A stretch of DNA of 64,000 bases from assembly GCA_000827205.1 (NCBI GenBank), contig KN832573.1, positions 399,144 through 463,143 of the forward strand, given 5' to 3'. The notes below the pieces were generated by a model. The model ran no database searches. It had not been told where the DNA came from and worked only from the letters and a program-made list of their open reading frames with translations. Origin of the DNA: Plicaturopsis crispa FD-325 SS-3 (taxonomy: Eukaryota > Basidiomycota > Agaricomycetes > Amylocorticiales > Amylocorticiaceae). Shown here one piece after another: positions 9,857-20,909 of this stretch. Every line of letters starts with the position of its first letter. Positions within the stretch are counted from its first letter, which is position 1. The translations under genes and the position numbers were made by a program.

Positions 9857-11470
9857 TCACTTCCTCCTCCTCGGCGCACACTCCCGACTCATCTCCACAT
9901 GCCTCTTCGCCGCGTCCACCAGCTCTTCCCACTTCGCGCCCGCAATCTCACCGCGGCACCTGGAGCATTTATACGCCTCCTCTGGATCGGACGGTGCACT
10001 GCGACGGGAGAACGTAGCGGTGAGCACGTGCCTGCCCCCGGTCCGAGCGAGGTGATATTTCAGGTGGAGAGTCCGGTGGGCGCCGTGCACGCCCTCCTCG
10101 GCCTTTGCGAACACCATGTCGTCCAGCGGAGATGGGAACAATATGCGTCGGCCCTAGTGGTGGAAGTGGCATGTATTTGAGCAACGTCTAGGGGATAAAG
10201 GAATGTCGATGGTTGTACGCACCTCGGTGCTAGCACCCCAATTTTCTGCGCTCTGTTCTTCTGGAGCTGGGGCAATGATGAGCTCGCGAGCTGCGGCGGG
10301 ACTTGGACCAGCTTTGGACGAGGCGGGAGGCTGCGGCGGACCGAGGGAGATTGAGGACGACGGCTCGTCCATACGGGTGTTTTGCTCGTCAAGACGCGTG
10401 TCGAGATGCGTGTTTTGCTCGTCGATAAGCTCACGCTCGTCAACTTCCATGCCCTGCCCGTCGAGGCGCATGACCAGCTCGTCGATATAGTTGCTTTGCT
10501 CACCGATACGCGTGTTTTGCTCGCCGATAATCGTGTCTTGCTCGTTGATACGCGTGTTTTGCTCATTGATACAGATACTTTGGTCGCCGAAGCGCGTGTT
10601 TTGCTCGTCAATGCGCGCGGCCTGCCCGTGGATACGCGTCTTTTGCTCGTCGAGGCGCTCATTTTGCTCGTAGATACGCGCATTTTGCTCGTAGATGCGC
10701 GCATTTTGCTCGTCAATACGCATGGCCTGCTCGTCGATGCGCATGGCCTGCCTATCGATACGCCTTTCTAGCACGTCTATACGCGCATTTTTTTCGCCGA
10801 TAACCGCGTCGCGCTGCCGCAGGTCATCGGACAGCGCCTCCAGTTTAGCGACAAGCGCATCGCGCTCCCGCTCGGCCGCGCGCGCAGATTCGAGCTCTGC
10901 GAGAACAACTGCGACTGCATGCGTGGAGGAGGGGTTAGATAGATTAGGCGCACGGCTGGAGAGGAGGAAGGGGAGAGGACGCACTGTGTTCTGCCACGGT
11001 CCCGGCTCCGGCCGCGGCTTCTGGTCTTTGTGAGTGCTGTTCCCATTCCAGCGGACCCTTCGCGTCTTCGGATTTGACGGCGGAGGCAGCGGGAGAGAGA
11101 CGGCCGCGCTCAATTTCCTCGGGGAAGCTCGTCGTAGGGGAGGTTCGCGCGGTGATTTCGCCCGCGCCGTCCTGAGAGGTCGCTATGTGTTCGTGAGCAC
11201 GAGGGCATATAGACTAGAATACGAGGCCTGGGGCATGTAGACGAGCAGGGCGCCATACGTACTCTGTGTGCATCTGTGCCCTTTCAGCGACCGACTGGGC
11301 CGTTTCAGCGGGCGACTCGAGTCCGAGTCCTCCGACGCGTTCAGTGTCCGTTTCAGCCGAGAGGGGTGCACGAATTCTAAATGGGGCGCGGTATCGGTGC
11401 ACGGTATGGGTTTGTCGAGCCGGGGCAAGGCCAGGTTGGAGGACGACGCAGTCGCAGAGTCTGAGTTCAT
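9857..11470 (-). CDS. Heptad-repeat coiled-coil protein with C-terminal Cys/His motif
   Basis: Four exons: 11263-11470, 10985-11182, 10223-10914, 9857-10153, all phases consistent, 464 aa. Exon 1 encodes a Ser-rich start and an EFVHPSRL block shared with the divergent paralogue at 11619. Exon 2 is an acidic/proline linker ending EWEQ...AEHS, also shared. Exon 3 begins AELESARAAERERD and then runs through about 20 consecutive heptads of the type IDEQNAR, a 21-bp DNA repeat predicting a long coiled coil. Exon 4 ends with CSRCRG, then H and C about 20-25 residues later, a possible zinc-binding CxxC...H...C motif. Compared with its neighbour it lacks the 200-residue N-terminal domain. I do not recognise the family; the architecture suggests a structural or DNA-associated protein. 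Confidence 0.75.
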
Positions 11471-11528
11471 CGAGGAGGACGAGGAACTTGAAGGCAACTT
11501 GAAAAGGTATTGGGCGAGACGGTAACGG

Positions 11529-11558
11529 TTAGGGTTAGGGTTCTAACCCTAACCCTAA
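11529..11558. repeat. Head-to-head telomeric repeat palindrome
   Basis: TTAGGGTTAGGGTT, then CT, then AACCCTAACCCTAA: two 14-nt inverted arms around a 2-nt centre. TTAGGG is the telomere repeat of most filamentous fungi. It sits in the 148-nt gap between two divergent genes, 59 nt from one ATG and 61 nt from the other. Confidence 0.95.
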
Positions 11559-11618
11559 GGCGCGTCGAATGCTACTTGCGCCAAATTACATCTATTTTCT
11601 TCCTCGACCTCCTCCACG

Positions 11619-13552
11619 ATGAGCTACGCGTCCACCTCCGCACCGTCCTTCGACTTGCCCCTGCCCTGGCGCGACAACCCCATACCGACCTCAAATATCC
11701 AGCCCGGCGTCCACATCGAGCTCAAGACATCGCATATCGCGCCCGGTATGGTCCTCTGGCCGCCGCCAGGCTACCCGTACCGCGTGGAGCTCGGTTTTCG
11801 ACCAGACAAACGCAAGGGCAGCGGGGTGTACAACGTGCTGTTCTACGAGATGCGCGGGAGGGGGCCCCCACCCGGCGACATAGGATACCCCGGCGATATC
11901 TACCTCGACCTCACCCCGGGCGCATACGCCTTGTATTTCCGGGGCACCGCAGAATGGACACAGTACTTCCTGAAAAATCGCGGTGCGTGTGTACTGTACA
12001 TTGACGACAAGCTGGGACTGTCGCTCAGAGTCAAATGTGCCTTAGGTAGTGCGCGACACCCGCTCTGCGAGGAGCTGTTCCTCTCGATTCCAATGAGAGG
12101 GCAGATTAGCTGGCAGCCGTTTAGTAAGGGCATCGTGGGTCTTCTGGTGCATGGGCGGGCAGAGCACCTAGTTTCCGAACACCGTGCCATTTCGTACCTC
12201 ATACACGAGGAGACTGGTCAGCCGCTCCGCATTCCCGTTTTTCTCCAGCGTTTACTGATACTACCACGCCCCGCCCAGAATTCGTGCACCCCTCTCGGCT
12301 GAACCGGGCTTCCCAATTCGACGCGCTGGGTCCGCCGTTGAAGCGGCGGAAAATGACGGACATAGGCACACAGAGTACGTCTGCGCCGTTCTCGTTTGCG
12401 CGCGCTGGAGCTCATGGACGTATAGCATCATATGAGGACGGTATAGCATCCTCTCAGCACGACGCGGGAGAAAATACCGACGCAGGCGAACATACCGACG
12501 CGGGCGAATATACCGGCGCAGGTGAACATACCGAGCGCGTCTCTCCCGTGGACATCTCAACAAACTCGCCCCACGCCATCTCCCCAGACCCCGCACCCGC
12601 ACCTGTGCTCGTCAAACCCGAACCGCCTTTGCCCATCAAATCCGAACCGAAGACCGAGCCGCCGGAATGGGAACAACAGGATGTCGCGAGCAGACGAGGA
12701 TCAAATGTCGCATCGGAGGACATAGCAGAACACAGTGCGCCCCCTCCCTCAGCATCCGTGTGCCGTGTGCCGTGTGCCTATGTATTTACTAACCTAGCGC
12801 TTGAATCTTCTCCCAGTTGCGGTCGTTCTGGAAGAGCTCAAGTCCGCGCGCGCGGCGCGGGATAGTGCCGAGCGGGCGCGGGATGTTGCCGAGCAGGAAC
12901 GCAACGTGCTGTCTGAGGACCTGCGCAAGCGCGACGCGTTTATTGAGGAGCAGGCCACACGTATCGACGAGCAGGATACGCATGTCGATGAGCAACGTAC
13001 GCGTGTCAGCGAGCAGAGCACACTTATCGTCAAGCAGAGCACGATCATCGGCGAGCAGAGCACGCGCAGGAACAAGCAAAGTACGCTCATCGACGAGCAA
13101 GCCACGCGCATTGACGAGCAAGATACGCGCATCAACGAGCAAAACACGCTCATCGGTGAACAGGCCACGCGCATTGACGAGCAAGATACGCTTATCGACA
13201 AGCAGGCCACGCGCATTGACTTGCAGGACACGTTTATCGACATGCAAGATACGCGCATCAACGAGAAAAACAAGCGCATTAACTTGCAGGACACGGTTAT
13301 CGACAAGTTATCCGCCTACAGCACGCAGCTGCTCCGTGCAGTCAAAGAACACAAGACAGAGATCGCCCGCCGTGAGTCGAGGACGTGTAGAATCCGCTTC
13401 GGGATCGTGGTACTCACTGGTCTCTTTCAGTTCGCACCGTCGAGGAAGAGACGCGGTTGGCCGCTGAGGCGAGCGAGAGCAGACGCCTGGAAAGCGAGGG
13501 CAGGTACAACAAGCTCAAGGCCGCAGTCATTGCGCTTGGCCAGACTGGGTAG
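11619..13552 (+). CDS. Heptad-repeat coiled-coil protein with extra N-terminal domain
   Basis: Five exons (11619-12216, 12282-12374, 12447-12734, 12817-13371, 13431-13552), 551 aa, with introns at the same positions and phases as the divergent paralogue. Residues 1-199 form a domain absent from that paralogue, with PGDIYLDLTPGAYALY as its clearest block; I do not know its function. Then come EFVHPSRL, an acidic linker with repeated DAGE units and EWEQ, and from about residue 369 some 18 heptads such as IDEQATR and IDEQDTR. The end is a charged ETRLAAEASESRRLE segment. The first donor is a weak GTCAGC. The frame continues beyond the TAG at 13550-13552 for another 47 codons to a second stop near 13695 with regularly spaced Cys, so the TAG may be a recent truncation. 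The other gene's C-terminal Cys/His exon has no counterpart. Confidence 0.72.
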
Positions 13553-14392
13553 ACGTGTGCTCGGCCGGACTGCGCAGGCCTGCCGTTCGTCCCTACGCAG
13601 GTCGCGATGCGTTGCCCGCGGTTCGACACGCCCGGGCTTGACAACTTCGTTCGCCAGGATCCGTCGGTGGTTTACACCTACAACCCTCCCGGATAGCCGA
13701 TATCTGCATGCCTCTCTGTCTAGCGAAGCAATCACGCTGCGGAGGTTCACCCTCGCGATCGAGCGGACGACGATGCTCACCGCGTCTCTTCATAGTGCAC
13801 TCAGCTGGGCCTAATCCCGCGTCAACCGTCCCGAGTCGTGCATTGCAACCTAGACAAAGAGCAACACGCGTGTGGGTGTAGTACGCTCACTGGCTGTGGT
13901 ACGCTCACTGGCCGTTTTGAAGATAGCAGCAGGGCGAGAGTCCCAGCATCCCGCCAACGATGAGACGGGAGTCGACCTGTCAGGCTGCTTATCGACCTTA
14001 GGGGACGCAGCGGCAGAGTAGGCGGTGGGGTGGGGATGGCTAGGGCGACGAGTGCACGTAGGGCGTTCGCGCAGGGCTTTTGGGTTGCAAGTACTGGTTT
14101 TGATTGTGGTATCATACATGATACAATAATCCAGTCCGCGCAAGTACAAGATATTCGTATTAATTATCTATCATGGCATGAGCGCCGCGAGGGACACGAG
14201 GGTAGAACGAGCGAGGGGCTCACCGTACAACTTATTGCGTTCGTCTGAGCAGGACTGCATATGTCAGTGGCTAGTGGACACGAGCGACTCTCCAGCGCGA
14301 GTGAGCGGGGTTGCTCCTGCGCGAGCGACGTAAGGTCGCAGCCGACAACAGGTGACGGGACGGGTTACACGTAGTGGTAAAGCAGCGCGCAC
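13553..14392. other. Spacer with a possible severed C-terminal frame
   Basis: 13553-13695 stays open in the frame of the upstream coiled-coil gene. From 13885 there are copies of the GCTCACTGG motif of the 7.9-8.9 kb array. The rest shows nothing recognisable. Confidence 0.4.
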
Positions 14393-15445
14393 TCAGCTGT
14401 CCGGCCACGGTGGCAGGTCGAAGCACTCGGGGAGCTTACTCCAAAAGCGCGCACGGCCGCTATTGTGGCATTCGATAGCATCCTGCCGACACCTACTGCA
14501 CAACCAGTGGTTCCATTCGCTCCGCCATTGGGAGAGCGCAGCGCACCGGGGGAGGGGCTTCCACAAGCCATTGGATATGTCGTGGTAGCCCATCGTGCAC
14601 GCGAGCTTCTGCTTGCAATGCTCGCTGGTTTTCTCTTCGTCCAGCCACGCGTATGTCGTGGAGGCAGATAGCTTAATCACGTTTTGCCTGCCGAGGATCG
14701 CGACTTTTTGATCGAGGGGCGACAATTTTGTCATCTGCTCGCCTGTGGGGTCAGGCAAGCCGTCGAGGATCACCGCGTCGTCGTATAACATGATGAATCT
14801 ATAAAACGCCGCGGGCAGGATTTGCTGGATATCAAGCTCCCGCGCCAAGGTGATGACATCGAAGCTGAAACCCGCGGACTCCACGACTCGGGAGGGACCG
14901 CACGCGTCCCTCGCCTCGAGGGTGTCTGGGAATTGGTCGGTCAGAAATTTGAGCGCTTTATTGTACAAGTGTTGGATCTCGTATTTCTTGCTGAGGCGCA
15001 GTATCGAGGCAATCAAGCTGAGCGGCTGATTTTCCTCGGGGTCGAAGTATCTGGATAAGACACGACACGACGATTTGAGCTTCACGAAATGACGGGTGCG
15101 GCATTTTTGAACTGCTCACCGCCTGTCATACAACGCACGCAGTATCGCCTCCAAATCTTCCGCGGAGTCGTGCAAGACGACCAACGGACACTCCTCGACA
15201 CTGTCCTCACCAGGCGACTGTCCAATATGGAGCATATCCTCGAAAATGGGTGAATTCAGCGCCATGACTGTGCGATGGACGCGAAATCGCGTGTTCTCGG
15301 CTTGGAGCACGATGCTGCCGTCATTGTACCACACTGTGCTCGAATTCGTTGCGTCTAGGACGGGTAGAGCGGGATCCTCCGCCTCTTCGGGTCCTGTGGT
15401 CCTCGGGCGTTTGGAAGGTCGATTACTTGGCCTAGATGAAGACAT
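14393..15445 (-). CDS. BTB/POZ domain protein, copy E
   Basis: Two exons, 15120-15445 and 14393-15050, 327 aa. The ATG at 15445 gives MSSSRPSNRP followed by a basic KRPR motif, matching the starts of the paralogues. The BTB fold occupies about residues 30-110 (RFRVH, NSPIF, LHDSA, RALYDRR at the exon junction). The C-terminal half has SKKYEIQHLY, FDVITLARELD, LPAAFY, LSPLDQKVAILG, a W-x4-W-x3-L-C-x2-C block (CSRC) and the family ending CFDLPPW. It reads away from copy F across a gap of about 600 bp. The likely role is as a dimerising adaptor; no target can be inferred. Confidence 0.85.
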
Positions 15446-16041
15446 GGCGTATTCCTCAAGTGTCAGGAGGAAATCTGCGCTGAAATTCAAGGTCGATAAA
15501 TATGAGATAGATCACACGAAACATAATCCACGCACCTACTGTATTGTTCAATCTATACAACGCAGCGGTGCTTTACCCACACAAGTATGTGCAGTGAACG
15601 TTTGAACGTTTATACGCCAATTCGACGAGGAAACAACGAAGAAGTGTAGGATAATGCAAGATGCTGAGTGTGACGTCGTGAAGCGGTACTGCGCGGTCCA
15701 CGTGGCATGCCCCGTTTGAGCTTTCCTTGTAAGTTCAGTTGACCAGCGACCCCTTCAGCCAGCCTTCAGCTCCCAAAGTATTGCCATAAACCTTGACGTT
15801 CAGCACCTAGGTGGACGTCGCCGATATACTTCGCATCGATATATACCAGCATTAACACCGTGACGGCAAACGTGGCCCCTTGACCAGAAACGCATCTTGA
15901 TCTCGACGTGTAAAACGCGTGGAAGTGTGCGGTGCGTCACGGTGTTATACATACTCAGGATCTACGCTCTGCAATATTAATGTTCTCTTTCTGACCAGGA
16001 CCTACTCTAGCACAGAGTCTTGACGTTCGCGCACCAGCACA
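15446..16041. other. Divergent promoter region between BTB copies E and F
   Basis: The two BTB genes start at either end of this 596-nt gap and face outward. No further gene is seen. Confidence 0.5.
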
Positions 16042-17091
16042 ATGGCCTTGAATGGATCAAACGAGCGTCCCACGACGCGCACGAGAACGGACGGGTCGGA
16101 AGACGAACACAGCTCAAATGCTGAGCCAAACCGATCGAGCACGGTGTGGTACCAGGACGGCAGTATCGTCCTCCAAGCCGCCAATACTCGATTTCGCGTC
16201 CATCACACTATCCTCGCCAAGAACTCACCCATCTTCGGAGACATGATGAGCATCGGAGAACCGGGTGGTGATGAAAACGTCGAGGGTTGTCCGTTAGTCG
16301 TATTGCACGACTCGGCCGAGGATTTGGAGACGTTGCTGCGCGCGCTCTATGACAGACAGTGAGTTGGTTTTTATTAGTGGGACGCGATCTTCGCACTTTC
16401 ATGAAATTGATCGGCCCTCCGGTGACATAGGTACTTCGACCCGAGGAAAACCCAGCCGCTGAGTGTGATCACTCCCATACTGCGCCTGAGCAAGAAATAT
16501 GAAATCCAATATCTGTACGACGATGCGCTCGGTATCTTGACGACCGAATATCCAGATACGCTCAAAGGCTGGGATGAGAAATTCCAACGTAGCGTGCCTG
16601 CGATAACTCGCTACGCGGGTCTCTCATTTGACGTCGCGAACTTGGCCCGGGAGCTCGACCTTCAAAGCCTCTTACCCTGCGCCTTGTACCGGTGCCTCTT
16701 GCAGGACCTCGAGCGCATTTTGGACGGGATTACCGATCCCGAAACCAGTCACGTCCTGAAATTATCGCCTCATAATCAAAGGGTCGTTATGCTTGGCCTG
16801 CCAAAGGTTATGTGCTGGTCCATGAACACGGCTTGCATGTGGATAGGCGAAGGGATGCAAGAGATGAAACAATGTAATTCCAAGAAGTGCAAAAGGGGAT
16901 TCAAAGGAATGTCTGATTACTTCAGGAGCGCTTTCCCTCGATCCAGAGCACTTCACCGTTGGAGTAGCAAATGGGACCATAAATTTTGCGAGAAATGCCT
17001 GGAGGTCGTCAAACCAAGGTACGAAGAGCGTCGTGCGCATTTTTGGACTCAACTCCCGGTGTACTTCGATTTGGCCCCTTCAGATGGGTAA
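16042..17091 (+). CDS. BTB/POZ domain protein, copy F
   Basis: Two exons, 16042-16358 and 16431-17091, 325 aa, intron phase 2 with GTGAGT donor and TAG acceptor. The start MALNGSNERP is followed by a basic TRTRTDG segment, then the BTB fold (RFRVH, NSPIF, LHDSA). The C-terminal half keeps SKKYEIQYLY and FDVANLARELD, but LPAAFY is LPCALY and the usual CFDLPPW end has become YFDLAPSDG, so this copy has diverged in its tail. The CxxC pair is present as CEKC. It leads a head-to-tail run of four plus-strand BTB copies ending at 22785. Confidence 0.85.
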
Positions 17092-17968
17092 CGTGTGTTT
17101 ACTTCCAAGCTATTGCTCTGTCATGTAAGTCTTTCCAGCATATCATGCAATCACACTTTAACGTCGTTTCGTTAGCAGAATTTACTCGAGTCGATGCAAA
17201 TCGCATATACCACCGTCCCGTACTTTTAAGCGAATGTCAACAGCACACTCGCATCGCTCATCCCATTTGGACGAGCCTATGGTAAGCCCGAGCAATTTAT
17301 TATTCATCCCTTCATGATGCTGATGCTGCAACAGGCATATACACAAATATCCTGTACTTGTACGAATCAAAATTGGCATTGTCTTCTTGTGCGCTACGCG
17401 ATTCCCCGGTATTGTGGTATTACCGACTGTCGGAATACAGTATGTTTCCCTTCGTTGTCGTTCTCCCAATTTCCTCTCAGTGGAGACCACTGTGCGTCTG
17501 GTAGAGAATAGTTCCTCGATAGCTAAATTATCAAGTATCACCCATTCCACTCGCAACTGTGCTGAGTAAGCCACCGCCCTCTACGACCTCGATACATTGT
17601 CATACAACCGAAACCCCTGCTCTTCAATAGCCTTCTGCAATACTATTGCTCTTGTCTGTGTTCGCGCAACTTCAGCATCCAGCGAGGGCTCAGACGAGTG
17701 GCAAGTGCTGCCGCGCCGCGTTCACGAGCGTCCTCTTTGTCTCGCGCGCGTTCGAGTCTCACTCTGTCTAAGTCTTTCCGACTCTTCCCATATATACTTG
17801 CAACTTCGCGATAATTCATCTCTCTCGCAATTACCAAGGAGACCAGCATTTTTTGCACTTTTTGACGCGTCAATCCGTGCGGTATGTCCAGTTCCTGGTC
17901 TGCTCTCTGCCCTTCGACTTGCTCGCTGAATGGCACGCATCCCCAGCAGGAGTCCTCTTCACGGAGAT
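17092..17968. other. BTB downstream tail module with intron-like signals
   Basis: After the stop of copy F, 17178-17281 and 17335-17450 look like exons bounded by TAG/CAG acceptors and a GTAAGC donor. The stretch 17359-17450 matches the tail at 21115-21205 downstream of copy H (shared TGCGCTACGCG and GTCGGAAT), with one frame change. It may be a spliced 3' UTR or the relic of a companion gene. Confidence 0.45.
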
Positions 17969-19015
17969 ATGGCTTCATCTGGGTCAAGTGAACGCGCTCC
18001 GAAACGCCCGAGGACTGACGAGCCTGTCGACGAACACCTCGCCAATTCCGGACCAACCAATTCGAGCACCGTATGGTTCGACGATGGTAGCATCGTGCTG
18101 CAAGCCGAGAACACGCGATTTCGCGTCCATCGCACTGTCATGGCGCTGAATTCACCCATTTTCGAGGATATGCTCAACATCGGACAGTCGCGTGGTGAGG
18201 AGAGTGTCGAGGATTGCCCGCTGGTAGTGTTGCATGACTCTGCGAAGGATTTGGAGACGGTACTCCGCGCACTTTATGACAGACGGTACGTTGCACTCTA
18301 GACGTGTGACTGGCGCTGAAAGTTCTCTGATGCTAAACTCCGTCTCCTGGGCCACAGATACTTTGACGACGACAAGGATCAGCCATTTGACACAATCGCC
18401 TCGATATTGCGCGTCAGCAAGAAATACGATATACAGCATCTATATGAAAAGGCGCTTGAATACTTGACTGCGGAGTTTCCAGGGACGCTCGACGACTGGG
18501 ATTCACGTTCAATCAGGATTCCTTCCTTCAACAACGGCCATTATTTCGACGTCATCAACTTGGCACGGGAGCTCACTCTACCAATAATTTTACCCGCCGC
18601 GTTCTATCTATGCCTTCAACGATATAGCTGCGAGCAAATCCTCGGGGGGATTCCCAATCGCACCGCCGGCGAGGTCATAAGATTGTCGCCATCCGATCAA
18701 AAGGTCGCGATAGTCGGCATGCGGCAAGTGGTCTGCGCATCTGCGGCTACAACATTCGAGTGGCTAGGTCAGCATCACGAGGTCGAGGGATGCAGCAATC
18801 GCATTGCCTGCGCAGATGCCTTTCATATGACGTCCCATTCAATTTGGAAACCCTTTCCTAGCTACGCTGCACTTTGCATCTGGGATGTTGAATGGGGCAA
18901 AGACATGTGCAAAAAGTGTGTCGCGTTTGCGAAAAGACGTCACAGCAAGGGCCGCGAATTTTTTTGGACTCGTCTTCCTGAATGCTTCGATCTTCCTCCT
19001 TGGGCGGATAGCTGA
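17969..19015 (+). CDS. BTB/POZ domain protein, copy G
   Basis: Two exons, 17969-18285 and 18358-19015, 324 aa. An ATG at 17930 is also in frame, but MASSGSSERAPKRPRTD at 17969 lines up with the starts of copies F, H and I and is preferred. The BTB fold is intact (RFRVH, NSPIF, LHDSA). The second exon has SKKYDIQHLY, FDVINLARELT, LPAAFY, LSPSDQKVAIVG, CKKC and CFDLPPWADS. It is closest to copy H, the next gene downstream, sharing the GHHEVE-type block (QHHEVE) and the KRRH element, consistent with a recent tandem duplication. Confidence 0.85.
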
Positions 19016-19831
19016 AGCGTATAAGCTTATGTCCTTTGTGTGAGTCATTCTGCTACATTCTTCCGCCTTTACCTCACGTCGTTGCCGTAGAAATATTTGC
19101 TAGGATCGATGCGCATGCACAGCTTGGCCTCATTGACTGTCCACGATTTCGGGTCAAGCAAACCTCGTTCATTAAACACTCGTCTGGATCCTCGTACTCT
19201 AAAACATATAAGTAAGCCCTAGTCATCCTGTCTCTGAGCTTTTTATAACGTTGACGCTACAGCAGATACTTTCCCGAATAAATAAAATGAACCTCATCCT
19301 CCAGTCCGCTGGTAGGAGTGCCTGGACGCTGAATCCAGGATGCTCGCCGCCTCTGTCTGACGTGCTTACCACCCCAGCAAAGACGGCCTACTGTCGTGCG
19401 CATTGTACGGCGTGGTCCCACCTTGGTCGAGTTTAGTCTTAAAGTGAATAGCACTCGCTTCTCGCCACTAAATCTTTCAGCCGCTCGGTGTGTCGAAGGT
19501 GAGCGCGACCCCCATAGGAGCTCGTTACGACTCAGGATTTCTCTTCCTCGCGAAGGGCTTAGGGTTAGGGTTACGAAGACGATCATGTGTCTCAGCGTTT
19601 CCCAGTCGTCAAAAAATCGTTCGCGTGCGTCCTCATTTCGACTACAACCTTAACTCCGAGACATCCAGTAGGACTTACCGGCTTCGACTGACCATTCATA
19701 CGAGTCTTACGGCCCGCCTTAACGCGTAGATCTTCGAGGTACATATGCCGCCTCAGTCAGTTCAGATCGCTCGCTGATCGCGACGCATATATTTTCAGCA
19801 GATATTTCTTGACGAGCACGCACCAGAGGTC
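19016..19831. other. Spacer with short telomere-type motif
   Basis: Downstream tail of copy G with acceptor/donor-like signals at 19090-19262. TTAGGGTTAGGGTTA lies at 19559-19573, a second interstitial telomeric motif. A CATATATTTT stretch near 19787 may be the core promoter of copy H. Confidence 0.5.
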
Positions 19832-20909
19832 ATGGCATCTTCTGGATTGAATGAACGTCCCGCAAAACGTACGAGATCAGACGGACCTCACGACGAACCC
19901 CCCGACTCTCTAAAGCCAATAAACTCGAGCACCGTATGGTTCAAGGATGGCAATATCGTTCTCCAAGCGGAAAATACAAGATTTCGTGTTCATCAAAGTG
20001 TGCTCGCCCTAAACTCGCCCATCTTTGAAGATATGCTTAGCATCGGAGAGTCGAGCGGCGGGGAGAGGGTCGAGCGGCGGGGAGAGGGTCGAGGACTGCC
20101 CGCTAGTGATATTGCACGACTCCGCGGAGGATTTGGAGACGGTGCTCCACGCGCTTTACGACAGACGGTGAGTCTTGCTGGAAGTGCGCGACCGGCACTG
20201 AGACTCTCAAGAAGCTAATAAACTACCTTTTCGGCGCTACAGATACTTCGACACCGACGAGAAGCAGCCGTTTAGCGTGATTGCGTCGGTACTGCGCGTC
20301 AGCAAGAAATACGAGATCCAGCATTTATACGGGAAGGCGCTCGAATTTCTGACGGACGAGTTTCCGGACAACCTATAAGACTGGGACTCGTTCACACGCA
20401 GAATTGAGCGCTACGACGGCTACCATTTCGATGTCATCAACCTGGCGTGGGAGCTCGATCTAACGATCATCTTGCCCGCCGCGTTTTACAAATGTTTTCA
20501 GTACCACGGCGAAGTGGAACTTCTCGATGGTATTCCCAGTCCTATCACCGGCCAGCTCATTAAACTATCACCATCCGACCAAAAGGCTGCGATACTCGGC
20601 ATACGGCAGGTGGCCTGCATATGCGAGGACTTGACGTTCGACTGGGTCCGTCAACATCACGAAGTTGAGGACTGCGGCAATCCCGCTGTCTGCGCTGCGG
20701 CGTTTCAGGAGACGGCCCTTTCTCTTTGGAAACCCTTTCCCAACTGCGACGGACTTTCCCTCTGGGACACCTACTGGGGCGAGGACAAGTGCATAAACTG
20801 CATCGCGTTTGCCAAAAGGCGTCACAACGGGGGCCGCGCAATGTTTTGGGGGCATCTTCCCTCGTGCTTCGGTCTGCCCAGTTGGAGGGAAATCTCTGCC
20901 TCAAGTTGA
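19832..20909 (+). pseudogene. BTB gene copy H, broken by a 19-bp duplication and a stop
   Basis: Exons would be 19832-20167 and 20243-20909. The start MASSGLNERPAKRTR and the first half of the BTB fold are intact. At 20051-20088 the 19-bp segment starting TCGAGCGGCGGG is present twice in tandem. Because 19 is not a multiple of three, the frame shifts and the rest of exon 1 is misread, although the original codons for the LHDSAEDLE block are still there in the next frame. In exon 2 a TAA at 20376-20378 replaces a codon of the paralogues' TLKDWDS-like block. The remainder, including LPAAFY, LSPSDQKAAILG and CINC, is well preserved, so the loss is recent. Confidence 0.88.
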
